DNA from: a virus
Virus record (IMG/VR): IMGVR_UViG_3300029955_000075
Coordinates: 1-37,916 of that record
Length of the DNA: 37,916 bases
Reading direction: 5' to 3' (one strand)
The position numbers and the translations under genes were made by a program. Below the pieces are notes generated by a model. The model was not told where the DNA came from. It was given only the letters and a program-made list of their open reading frames with translations, and did no database searches. Below are positions 13,659 to 21,145 of the stretch, piece after piece; the first letter of the stretch is position 1; the number at the start of each line of letters is the position of its first letter.

Positions 13659-13913
13659 TCATGATGCGGATTGGTTCAGGGTGAAGGCCAACTCATGAGC
13701 TTCGGCCAAAGCCAGATGGCTGGCTGACTTCGCCGTTTTTCCGTCGTGGCATCCTTCCCATGTCCTAACTACGCGCTTCACCCCCTTGGCCCTATCGGAA
13801 ATCATGGATACATGAGTAACTCCGTCGGCTACCTCAAGTACCGCGATCCGAACATATTTTCCTTTGCACGACGATGGCATTTTGGCGGCGGATTTCTGTA
13901 CGATGTAGGCCAT
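13659..13913 (-). CDS. Small basic protein with its own strong promoter
   Basis: The 84-residue protein (MAYIVQKSAAKMPSSCKGKY...) is positively charged with an alternating beta-like start (VRIAVLEVADGVTHVSMI) and a helical end (SHLALAEAHELAFTL). GGAG lies 9 bases before the ATG, and a near-consensus promoter lies upstream (13959-13986). It is isolated and antisense to the late genes; that position and the palindromic promoter suggest a regulator, but no DNA-binding motif is obvious. Confidence 0.65.
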   Translation of the reverse strand: MAYIVQKSAAKMPSSCKGKYVRIAVLEVADGVTHVSMISDRAKGVKRVVRTWEGCHDGKTAKSASHLALAEAHELAFTLNQSAS

Positions 13914-13958
13914 AATCTTTACTCCGGTTTGTGAGGGCTATTCCCTCTTGATGTACCC

Positions 13959-13986
13959 ATTATAGGCGTTTTTCCGATGGCGTCAA
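13959..13986 (-). promoter_or_regulatory. Near-consensus promoter TTGACG-N16-TATAAT (leftward)
   Basis: Read on the minus strand, TTGACG (13986-13981) and a perfect TATAAT (13964-13959) are 16 bases apart. Transcription would begin near 13952, 39 bases before the ATG at 13913. The -10 element is part of a long inverted repeat. Confidence 0.65.
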
Positions 13987-14011
13987 CGGAAAATTAGCGT
14001 AACGCCTATAA
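13960..14011. promoter_or_regulatory. Nested inverted repeats over the divergent promoter region
   Basis: TTATAGGCGTT (13960-13970) and AACGCCTATAA (14001-14011) are perfect 11-bp complements. Inside them TTTCCG (13971-13976) pairs with CGGAAA (13987-13992). One outer arm covers the leftward -10; the other holds TATAAAAT (14006-14013), a possible -10 for rightward transcription into tRNA-Thr and the terminase genes. It looks like an operator pair for a dimeric regulator. Confidence 0.5.
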
Positions 14012-14085
14012 AATAATTTAGCCCATGGCCTCCGCGATGCGCGCCATCGGGCAATGCGGCCTAAATGGCCGCACCTCCAAATTCA

Positions 14086-14163
14086 GCCGGGTTAGCTCAG
14101 TCGGCTTAGAGCGCCGGTTTTGTAAACCGGATGTCGCGGGTTCAATCCCTGCACCCGGCACCA
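14086..14163 (+). tRNA. tRNA-Thr(TGT)
   Basis: A complete cloverleaf: acceptor GCCGGGT/ACCCGGC, D-arm GCTC-AGTCGGCTTA-GAGC, anticodon arm CCGGT-TTTGTAA-ACCGG with anticodon TGT, T-arm GCGGG-TTCAATC-CCTGC, discriminator A and encoded CCA. It would read ACA and related Thr codons, which are rare in GC-rich hosts. It lies directly before the packaging genes, preceded by a hairpin (14055-14073) and CCTCCAAATTC (14074-14084). Confidence 0.93.
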
Positions 14164-14351
14164 AGTCGCCGAAGGGAATTTCTCGGCTGGCCTCTGTGAA
14201 GGGCCGGAGCACACCAAGCGGCCATGCGCGCCGGTCCCTTTCGGCAAGCTCATAACCCGGTAATGGCCGCGACTTCGCCGGATCATCGCTGCCGAACTGG
14301 AATGAGCCAGGGACGCGGCGACCGGCGATATGGGGCAGAGGATTTCGGGAA

Positions 14352-14813
14352 ATGGCGAAGTCAAAGGATATTGATCCTAAACCGCGAGGTCGGCCAAGCA
14401 CATATAATCATGATATTGCCATTGAAATTCTCGGTCTCATTGAGAGCGGAGACGGCCTTAACAAAATTTGCAAAGATGAGCGGTTCCCCCCGGAAAGTAC
14501 TGTACGCCGTTGGGTGACGGATGACGTGAATGGATTTGCTGCGAAATATGCGCGTGCGCGAGACATTCGTGCAGATGTATTAGCAGAGCAAGTGATTGAT
14601 ATTGCCGATACCGAGCTTGATCCTGCCATTGCTAAAGTCCGCATTGACGCCCGCAAATGGTATGCAGGGAAGGTGGCCGCTAGATATAGCGACAAGCTCA
14701 CAACCGTAGTGACTGGCCCGAATGGTGGCCCCGTCCAGCATCTTGATGTGAGCACGATGAGCGATGACGACTTGCGAAAACTCGCCGCCCTCGACGGGTC
14801 CGAGCCTCTCTGA
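14352..14813 (+). CDS. terS: Terminase small subunit
   Basis: The 153-residue protein has the N-terminal GRPSTYNHDIAIEILGLIESGDGL (region) and STVRRWV helix-turn-helix typical of phage small terminases, followed by the helical FAAKYARARDIRAD segment and RIDARKWYAGKVAARYSDK. It recognises phage DNA and hands it to TerL. It precedes and overlaps terL by 50 bases. About 190 bases between tRNA-Thr and this gene hold no other supported feature. Confidence 0.88.
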   Translation: MAKSKDIDPKPRGRPSTYNHDIAIEILGLIESGDGLNKICKDERFPPESTVRRWVTDDVNGFAAKYARARDIRADVLAEQVIDIADTELDPAIAKVRIDARKWYAGKVAARYSDKLTTVVTGPNGGPVQHLDVSTMSDDDLRKLAALDGSEPL

Positions 14814-16266
14814 CCTTGCCAAGGCGGAGCATGCGAAAAGAGAGCAGGCGCGTAGATCGTTCTGGTCTTTCCGCCGCTATTTGCATCGCAATAGAAAGAC
14901 CAAGTGGGGATGGTGGCAGCGAGAAGTCGCTGGCATTCTTCAGTCATTCTGGGAGGAGTTGCAGTCTGGGTCTCGTCCAAAGTGCGTGATCCAAGCTCCT
15001 CCGCAACATGGCAAGAGCGTTCAAGTCGTTGAGTTCTTGGCCTGGATTGCCGGTAAAGACCCTGATAAGCGCGTAATTTACGCCAGCTTTTCGGAGCGAC
15101 TAGGCGTCCGTGCAAATCTTATGCTTCAGCGCATCTATGATAGCGTTGAGTACAAGAATATATTTCCTGAAACGTCCATCAACACGTCCAACACAGTCAC
15201 CATCTCCAGCCAGTATCTGCGCAACCGCGAGATTTTGGAGTATGTCGGCCATGTGGGATACTTTCGTAACACCACCGTTCGAGGGTCCGTCACTGGCGAA
15301 AGCCTGGACATCGGCATCATTGATGACCCTATCAAGGGGCGCGAGGCTGCCGGTAGCCTGACGATCAGGGACGGTACATGGGAATGGCTAACTGACGACT
15401 TCTTCACCCGATTTTCGGAAGAAGCTGGGCTGCTATGCATCCTCACGCGGTGGCATGTGGATGACCCAATCGGGAGACTGATTGCCAATGTCCCCGGCGT
15501 TAAGGTGCATTCTTACCCAGCCATCGCTGTGCAAGATGATGGAAATCGCAAGTCTGGTGACGCCCTTTTCCCAGAGCACAAGAGCGTTGATTTCCTGAAC
15601 GAGCGTAAGTCCGCTATGGCGTCTCATTCTTGGGAGGCTCTGTATCAACAGAACCCCACAGTAATCGGCGGCGAAATCATCAAGGGCGCAAACTTCGGAC
15701 GGTATTCAATTCTTCCCCCCATCAAGTTTAGGAAGATTTTCGCTGATACTGCCCAGAAGACCAAAGAGCGCAACGATTACAGCGTTTTTGAGTGCTGGGG
15801 AATGGGCCTTGATGGGCGCATTTATCTGATAGATATGATCCGGGGGAAATGGGAAGCCCCAGAGCTAAAACGCCGCGCTGTCGATTTCTGGCAAAAGCAC
15901 ATTGCAGATAAGTCAAGTCCGTTGCGCCAAATGGCTGTTGAAGACAAGGCCAGCGGAACAGGCTTGATCCAGGAGATCAAGCGAGACGGCAAAATCCCCA
16001 TTCGCGCCATCCAGCGAGCAGTTGATAAGCTAACCCGCGTGATGGACATCGTCGGATACATTGAGAGCGGATATGTCTTCCTTCCCGAGCAATCTCCGTG
16101 GGTGTCTGACTTCATCGCAGAATGCGAAGGCTTCACCGCCGATGGAACGCACGCTCACGACGATCAGATTGACCCCCTCTGCGATGCAATCGACGACATG
16201 ATCGGCACTAGCCGCTCTGGAATGACCATCTCCCCCGAAGCCCTGAAAGCCATTACCCGCCAATGA
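14764..16266 (+). CDS. terL: Terminase large subunit
   Basis: The 500-residue packaging motor has an ATPase domain with Walker A APPQHGKS (78-85), Walker B DIGIIDDP (Asp187/188), and coupling motif ILTRWH. The C-terminal RNase H-like nuclease has FADTAQKTKERNDYS, VEDKASGTGLIQ and HDDQIDPLCDA acidic elements. It cuts concatemers and pumps DNA through the portal. The start in the terS frame overlap lacks a strong ribosome site, suggesting translational coupling. Confidence 0.96.
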   Translation: MTTCENSPPSTGPSLSDLAKAEHAKREQARRSFWSFRRYLHRNRKTKWGWWQREVAGILQSFWEELQSGSRPKCVIQAPPQHGKSVQVVEFLAWIAGKDPDKRVIYASFSERLGVRANLMLQRIYDSVEYKNIFPETSINTSNTVTISSQYLRNREILEYVGHVGYFRNTTVRGSVTGESLDIGIIDDPIKGREAAGSLTIRDGTWEWLTDDFFTRFSEEAGLLCILTRWHVDDPIGRLIANVPGVKVHSYPAIAVQDDGNRKSGDALFPEHKSVDFLNERKSAMASHSWEALYQQNPTVIGGEIIKGANFGRYSILPPIKFRKIFADTAQKTKERNDYSVFECWGMGLDGRIYLIDMIRGKWEAPELKRRAVDFWQKHIADKSSPLRQMAVEDKASGTGLIQEIKRDGKIPIRAIQRAVDKLTRVMDIVGYIESGYVFLPEQSPWVSDFIAECEGFTADGTHAHDDQIDPLCDAIDDMIGTSRSGMTISPEALKAITRQ

Positions 16267-17732
16267 CCCGCCGCGCCGCCTCACGTCCTGCCGTGTCCGC
16301 TCCGGTGCGAACATCCATGCGCATTCGGCAGACGGCGGTTGATGACTGCAAGAGCGGCGCGGCGATGGGCGTGGACGCCTGGAAAGTGGCGCGGCCTATG
16401 CCCGGCGTCGTTCCTGACGGCAAGGGTATGGCGATGGATGTCGCCATTGAGGAAAGCTATAGCTGGGCACAATCAAGCGCCCTGTTTAGCGAGGGCTTGG
16501 GCTTCCTAGGCTATCCCTATCTGGCCGAACTGACCCAGCGTTCCGAATATCGCCGCCCGTCTGAAATCCTGGCCCGCGAAATGACCCGCAAGTGGGTCAA
16601 GCTCAAGGCTACAGGCGACGAAGACAAGACTGACAGAATTCTTGAACTCGACGCCGAAATGAAGCGCCTTGACGTTCAGGGCGTCTTCCGTCGCGCATTG
16701 GAGCTTGACGGCTTTTTTGGTCGCGCTCACATGTTTCTGGACATGGGCAGCGCAGAGCCTGAAGAGGTCAAGACGCCGCTAGTACTCAGCCCAGCCAAGA
16801 TCGGCGTCGGCGCTTTGAAGGGCATCCGCGTTATTGAGCCGATGTGGACCTATCCCAACGCCTATAATTCGACCGATCCTCTCGTTCCCGACTTCTACAA
16901 GCCCCAAGACTGGTTTGTCATGGGTAAGATTGTCCACAAGTCGCGCATCCTGACCATCGTAGGTCGTGAAGTCCCCGACCTTCTGAAGCCCGCTTATAGC
17001 TTCGGTGGGCTGTCGCTGTCGCAGATGATCAAGCCATACGTCGATAACTGGCTTCGCACCCGCCAGAGCGTCTCAGACGGTATCAGCAATTTCAGCATTA
17101 TGATGTTGCTGACTGACCTTTCCGGCCTGCTAAACGGCGGAGGGTCGAACGAAATCCTAAGCCGTGCCGCCATTTTCAACTCCATCCGCGATAACAACGG
17201 CGTGATGATCGGCGACAAGGAGAAGGAAGACCTGAAGAATGTGTCTATGCCGTTGAGCGGCCTGGACCATCTCCAGGCGCAGAGCCAGGAACATATGGCC
17301 GCGCCCGCTGGTATCCCCCTGGTCAAGATGTTTGGCATTACCCCAAGCGGCTTGAATGCGACCTCGGAAGGTGAGCTTGAGTGCTTCAACACCGAAGTCG
17401 AAGCCGCACAGGAAGCCATCTGTACCAAGCCTCTGGACTACATTCTCAAGGTCATCCAGCTTTCCCTGTGGGGCGAGATTGACGACAGCATAGGCTTTGC
17501 TTGGGAGCCTCTCGGCAATCTCGACGCCGCCCAACTGGCGACGGCCCGCAAGACTGATGTGGACGCCGATTGCGTCCTGATCGATCACGGCGTCCTCACT
17601 CCCGAGGAAGTCCGCAAGCGTCTGGCCGGTGAAGAGGACAGCCCTTATTCTGGGCTGGACCTGAGTGCTGAGTTGCCGGACATGACCGAACATGACGACG
17701 ACGCCGATGCGCACGAAGGACTTAACGAATGA
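16263..17732 (+). CDS. Phage portal protein, DUF1073 family
   Basis: The 489-residue protein matches the DUF1073 portal group. The N-terminal half includes EILAREMTRKWVKL, and the signature part is GIPLVKMFGITPSGLNATSE followed by the helical region near AQEAICTKPLDYILKVIQL. Twelve copies form the DNA gate at one capsid vertex. It overlaps terL by ATGA. Some databases label related proteins as anti-CBASS Acb1 family because of fusions, but the full-length portal body and the place right after terL make portal the right call here. Confidence 0.88.
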   Translation: MTRRAASRPAVSAPVRTSMRIRQTAVDDCKSGAAMGVDAWKVARPMPGVVPDGKGMAMDVAIEESYSWAQSSALFSEGLGFLGYPYLAELTQRSEYRRPSEILAREMTRKWVKLKATGDEDKTDRILELDAEMKRLDVQGVFRRALELDGFFGRAHMFLDMGSAEPEEVKTPLVLSPAKIGVGALKGIRVIEPMWTYPNAYNSTDPLVPDFYKPQDWFVMGKIVHKSRILTIVGREVPDLLKPAYSFGGLSLSQMIKPYVDNWLRTRQSVSDGISNFSIMMLLTDLSGLLNGGGSNEILSRAAIFNSIRDNNGVMIGDKEKEDLKNVSMPLSGLDHLQAQSQEHMAAPAGIPLVKMFGITPSGLNATSEGELECFNTEVEAAQEAICTKPLDYILKVIQLSLWGEIDDSIGFAWEPLGNLDAAQLATARKTDVDADCVLIDHGVLTPEEVRKRLAGEEDSPYSGLDLSAELPDMTEHDDDADAHEGLNE

Positions 17733-18568
17733 CAGCTCTACCGCAGTACCCTACGGCCTCCATTGGTCAGGAAGCGGCTTCTGTCGCCATTACCACTCTT
17801 GACGCCAGCGGCAATATCGAGATTGTCAGCCAGATAAATCCCATGCCAATGATCGACGCCTATTCGGCCCCGGTCACTACGAACTGGACATCTGGGACGG
17901 CTCTGAATACCGCCATCACGCTTAACACAGCCGGAATGGACACGGTAGCCCTGACGATCATTCCAGCGGCTGGCATCACTGGCGGCGTCATCACATTCAA
18001 CGTGTATGACGGAGCTAACTGGTTCCCGATCAAGTGCGCCCGGCAATCCAGCTATGCGACCGATAGCGCATTTAGCCTGGCCGGAAGTCCGGGGCAGCAG
18101 TCTTGGACCATCCCCGCTGCTGGCTTTCCCGAGGTCCAGGTTATCCTGACCTCGGCCATCACTGGCACGGGCAATGTCACCATTGCGGCCATCACGTCAT
18201 CGGCTCCTGACACTTCGGTTGTGACCTGTGGCCTTGATCCGTATCAGGGCACGTCCTATTATTTCAACGGTGCCCAGCTTGCCGCCGCTTCGACTGTCAA
18301 GGCGTCTTCGGGCACGTTGTTCGGCCTAAGTGTCTACAATCCGAATGCCTCGGTGGAATATCTCCAGGTATTCGACGCCGCCAGCGTGACGGTTGGTACA
18401 ACTGCGCCGGTTCAGTCCTTCGCCATTTTGGCCTCTGGACAGTTGAACATGTCGTTCAATTCGACGGGGATTGCCTTTACCAATTCCATCAAAATTGCCG
18501 CGACCACTACGGCGACAGGCTCAACGGCTCCGGGCACTGGTCTAGTCGTCAACGCGCAATACAAATAA
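17729..18568 (+). CDS. Beta-rich virion protein of unknown function
   Basis: The 279-residue protein is rich in Ala, Thr, Ser and Gly with alternating hydrophobics, as in immunoglobulin-like or jelly-roll decoration proteins. Two similar halves can be felt (AITLNTAGMDTVALTII and NAQLAAASTVK...LFGLSVYNPN). It overlaps the portal stop by ATGA and precedes the gp7-like gene, so it is likely a head-associated or head-fibre protein. Confidence 0.6.
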   Translation: MTALPQYPTASIGQEAASVAITTLDASGNIEIVSQINPMPMIDAYSAPVTTNWTSGTALNTAITLNTAGMDTVALTIIPAAGITGGVITFNVYDGANWFPIKCARQSSYATDSAFSLAGSPGQQSWTIPAAGFPEVQVILTSAITGTGNVTIAAITSSAPDTSVVTCGLDPYQGTSYYFNGAQLAAASTVKASSGTLFGLSVYNPNASVEYLQVFDAASVTVGTTAPVQSFAILASGQLNMSFNSTGIAFTNSIKIAATTTATGSTAPGTGLVVNAQYK

Positions 18569-18582
18569 CCGAAAGACCCACC

Positions 18583-19383
18583 ATGGCGAAGACCCGGAAG
18601 GCCAAGACGGAGAAGGTCTTGGCTCCGGTGCGCCCGAATGCGGGCGTTGAGGCGGCATTTCAGGCCAAGCTTGACGCCATGATCGATGAGATGCAGTCCA
18701 GCCTGACGTGGTGGATCACTGCCGGATATCGTGCCAATACGCCAGAAATGGCGCAGGACGCAAGCCCGGCCATGGTGATGCGGATATTGATGAAGCGGCT
18801 TGCGCGTCGGTGGCAGAAACGCTTTGACGATGCAGCCCCCGAACTGGCGAAGTATTACGCCACGAAGATGGCTGACCGGGCAGACGGCGCTTTGATGGCG
18901 ACGTTGAAGAAGGCCGGGTTTGCCATTGAGTTCAAGCTTACGCCCGAAGCTAATGACATTTTGCAGGCCACCATAGGCGAGCAAACTGGACTGATCAGGA
19001 ATATAGCCTCGCACCATCTAGCTGGAATCCAAGGCGCTGTAATGCGCTCTGTGGCAGCCGGTGGCGACCTACACAGCCTGTCCAAGGAACTGCACGGGCG
19101 ATATGACATCACCCGGCGACGGGCTGCCCTTATTGCCCGCGACCAGAACCGAAAGGCGACGGCCAACATTCAACGTGCGCGGTTTCAAGAGCTTGGCGTC
19201 AAAGAGGCAATCTGGATACACAGCCACGGAGGACGCAAGCCGCGCCCTTCGCATCTCGCCAATGATGGTAAGCGGTTTGACGTTGCGAAGGGCTGGTATG
19301 ACCCGGATGCAAAGTGCTATTGCCTCCCTGGATCACTTGTGAACTGCAAGTGCGTCATGAGGCCGGTTATTCCTGGGTTTTAA
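18583..19383 (+). CDS. Minor head protein, SPP1 gp7/Mu gpF-like
   Basis: The 266-residue protein carries the C-terminal phage-Mu-F-like domain: DITRRRAALIARDQNRKATA, then EAIWIHSHGGRKPRPSH, then GKRFDVAKGW and a CYCLPGSLVNCKC pattern with paired cysteines. Such proteins bind the portal inside the procapsid and help capsid assembly and DNA ejection. The N terminus is basic and helical. It lies where this family normally lies, after the portal. Confidence 0.9.
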   Translation: MAKTRKAKTEKVLAPVRPNAGVEAAFQAKLDAMIDEMQSSLTWWITAGYRANTPEMAQDASPAMVMRILMKRLARRWQKRFDDAAPELAKYYATKMADRADGALMATLKKAGFAIEFKLTPEANDILQATIGEQTGLIRNIASHHLAGIQGAVMRSVAAGGDLHSLSKELHGRYDITRRRAALIARDQNRKATANIQRARFQELGVKEAIWIHSHGGRKPRPSHLANDGKRFDVAKGWYDPDAKCYCLPGSLVNCKCVMRPVIPGF

Positions 19384-19571
19384 TCGATCAAGAAATAGAG
19401 CGGGTCGGCCTCTGACGCTTCGTGCTCCCATCCGATTCCGCAAACTGGTTCGCCAAGCTTAATGTGGCGCGGATATGCTTCATCCGGCTCGGTTATGAAC
19501 TCACCCTGAATGGCGACGGGCATATCCCCCGGCACGCCCTCAAGCGCCCTGCGCAGTTCGTCAACGGTCAT
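19380..19571 (-). CDS. Moron operon protein, unknown
   Basis: The 63-residue protein starts MTVDELRRALEGVPGDMPV, a pattern I recall from small phage or plasmid proteins with an Asp-Met-Pro-Val strand (DMPVAIQGE). Its stop overlaps the tail of the gp7-like gene on the other strand. It is the last of four leftward genes set against the late operon. Confidence 0.65.
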   Translation of the reverse strand: MTVDELRRALEGVPGDMPVAIQGEFITEPDEAYPRHIKLGEPVCGIGWEHEASEADPLYFLID

Positions 19572-19574
19572 TTC

Positions 19575-19853
19575 TCAGTCCTCATAGCTAAGCACACTGC
19601 CATCCGTCCCGATTGGAACGCCTTCCCCGCATGGAATTCCTGCGAACGTGAGCGTTGCTGTAATCTTCGGAGGCCGTCGTTCTTCCTGGGCCTGCTTGTA
19701 TCCGGGCGATCCGTAAAATGGTTTCGCGGAATCCCAATAGATTGGCCCTTCGTACCTTAAAAGATCAAGAAGGGCATCTTCCATCTCGTCTTGCAGCCAT
19801 TTGATGTATTCTTCGTCGGTCCCTTGCATTACTACGGCTGGTTTGGGCGTCAT
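19575..19853 (-). CDS. Moron operon protein, unknown
   Basis: A 92-residue acidic protein (MTPKPAVVMQGTDEEYIKWL...) with an ATGA overlap to the upstream leftward gene and three bases to the next. Helical N-terminal half, Pro/Gly-rich C-terminal half. No family recognised. Confidence 0.6.
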   Translation of the reverse strand: MTPKPAVVMQGTDEEYIKWLQDEMEDALLDLLRYEGPIYWDSAKPFYGSPGYKQAQEERRPPKITATLTFAGIPCGEGVPIGTDGSVLSYED

Positions 19854-20482
19854 TTCTTCGCCCCTTCAGTCCCGCGACGAGTAACGCCCAAATCCGCTCC
19901 GTATGCGTCCAAAACTTCGCCGGACGACGTTGACAGTTGCTCCTGATAAGCCCTCAAAAGCAGCTTAAATCCGAGGCTCATATCTTCAAAGACGGCAAGT
20001 AGGCGCTTGCGGTAGTCGTCATCGGATTCAACATCGGATTCGTCATCGACGGCGGTGAGATGGTCCCCGCTAAGCAATTCTGCATCCCCATCGTCAAGTT
20101 TAACAACGAATAGATTGTTATCTCCAATCCGCACGATTGTGCCAACGCCTCTATTGGCAGCCCACCGCGCAGGCATGGCCTTGAACTCAACCCGACTTCC
20201 GATGGGGAACTTGGGCGGCTTTGGGGTGGGTTCGTCATAAGTAAGATTATGCGGATGGGCGAACACTTCAGGCCCCTTCTTGCCGATTTGAATTTTAAAC
20301 AGACCGTTCATATGCTGGCCGGTTACAGTAACTTCGTCCCCATTATTCCCCCACTTTGAGATTGGGTTAACATCGTCAATATTTTGAAGCTTGGCGATGC
20401 TCCCCGTATAAAAGAAACCGGGGATTTTAACCATCGGCTTCCCGTCCACGCGGATAAATAATTCACGTTCGTCGTCATTCAT
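19850..20482 (-). CDS. Moron operon protein with small beta-barrel-like centre
   Basis: The 210-residue protein (MNDDERELFIRVDGKPMVK...) has two segments that look like small SH3/KOW-type barrels: GDEVTVTGQHMNGLFKIQIG and FPIGSRVEFKAMPARW with GVGTIVRIGDNNLFVVKLDDG (each a short region). A helical C-terminal part follows. Such barrels bind nucleic acid or protein, but function is unknown. AGGGG before the ATG at 20482 decides this start. Confidence 0.55.
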   Translation of the reverse strand: MNDDERELFIRVDGKPMVKIPGFFYTGSIAKLQNIDDVNPISKWGNNGDEVTVTGQHMNGLFKIQIGKKGPEVFAHPHNLTYDEPTPKPPKFPIGSRVEFKAMPARWAANRGVGTIVRIGDNNLFVVKLDDGDAELLSGDHLTAVDDESDVESDDDYRKRLLAVFEDMSLGFKLLLRAYQEQLSTSSGEVLDAYGADLGVTRRGTEGAKK

Positions 20483-20723
20483 AGCAATCCCCTGAAGTGG
20501 CCTCAGATGAATGGTCATCGGTTTGACGGTTGTAATGGACTACGATGCATCCAGGCGTTGCTTCCTGAAGCTCTCGCTCGGCCTCGGCCCTGCGCTCGTC
20601 AAAAATGGCGATTAGGTCAAACCCTGTCTTTGCCAGTTCTTCGTCACTGATCTCCCATTCGCATTGATTGATACCGTTTAGCCAGTCCCCATCAACGGTG
20701 CTGATGGACTTAATCCTGATCAT
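20475..20723 (-). CDS. First gene of the moron operon, unknown
   Basis: An 82-residue protein (MIRIKSISTVDGDWLNGINQ...) with acidic helices (FDERRAEAERELQEATPG). Its leader GGGGGATTGCTATGA is nearly identical to that of the next gene (GGGGATTGCTATGA), suggesting a duplicated translation start. A promoter lies just upstream (20752-20779). Function unknown. Confidence 0.6.
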   Translation of the reverse strand: MIRIKSISTVDGDWLNGINQCEWEISDEELAKTGFDLIAIFDERRAEAERELQEATPGCIVVHYNRQTDDHSSEATSGDCYE

Positions 20724-20751
20724 AGCAATCCCCCGAATTTGAAACCCCAGG

Positions 20752-20779
20752 ATCATATCATGCCGCTCGAAAATGGCAA
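20752..20779 (-). promoter_or_regulatory. Promoter of the leftward moron operon
   Basis: On the minus strand TTGCCA (20779-20774) and TATGAT (20757-20752) lie 16 bases apart, a good sigma70-type match. Transcription would begin near 20745, giving a short leader before the ATG at 20723. The site overlaps the start of the rightward gene at 20760. Confidence 0.5.
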
Positions 20780-20969
20780 GTCTCAGGCTGTCGTGTCGCG
20801 GAATATTGCGCGGGAACGCGATGCCGGGAAGCCAGAGAGGCAGGCCATCGCCATCGCTGAAAGCAAGGCGAGGGAAGCCAAGGACTGCGGTGCTATGGAT
20901 GATCGATCCGCCGCGATGTCCGAAGTGTGCCGCTTAATTGCCATCCTTGCAAAGAAGAAGATGCGATGA
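20760..20969 (+). CDS. Small conserved phage protein
   Basis: The 69-residue protein begins MPLENGKSQAVVSRNIARER and KPERQAIAIAESKA, a version of the short MPL-KGKS-type protein often found between head genes of phages with DUF2213 proteases. It is helical with a basic end (ILAKKKMR). Role unknown. Its ATG is coupled to the moron promoter region on the opposite strand. Confidence 0.65.
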   Translation: MPLENGKSQAVVSRNIARERDAGKPERQAIAIAESKAREAKDCGAMDDRSAAMSEVCRLIAILAKKKMR

Positions 20970-21145
20970 CCGATCACATTGACGTTCGATTTGCTCCGAA
21001 GTGGTGGGGCTGGCCCGTCATCCGCGCCGCCATGTTCATTGGCATTCTAACCCGCATTGATACCAAGCCATGGTTCGGTGTCTTCATGGGGTGGCTAGTC
21101 TCCAAGGGCTTTCGATACGAGGTTGCCACCAATGACAAAGCCTGA
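20966..21145 (+). CDS. Small hydrophobic protein
   Basis: A 59-residue protein with an ATGA overlap to the gene before. WWGWPVIRAAMFIGILTRI could be a short membrane-associated helix, and RFAPKWWGW opens it. It overlaps the protease start by 14 bases. Function unknown. Confidence 0.55.
   Translation: MTDHIDVRFAPKWWGWPVIRAAMFIGILTRIDTKPWFGVFMGWLVSKGFRYEVATNDKA

Noticed and set aside
11533-14085. Group I intron or permuted tmRNA hidden in the structured regions
   Set aside because: I looked for the conserved intron core, a GGGGGCG acceptor strand after the 3' half, and a tmRNA tag ending in ALAA or AVAA. None was found, although GNRA hairpins and GACTA phrases are present.
14018-14401. 127-codon antisense frame with GAGIEPATSGLQNRRS
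   Set aside because: It is the reverse strand of tRNA-Thr and its flanks, another well-known tRNA artefact.
16263-17732. Anti-CBASS nuclease Acb1
   Set aside because: The label attaches to DUF1073 proteins through fusions; no separate 2H phosphodiesterase HxT pair is seen here and the position is that of the portal.
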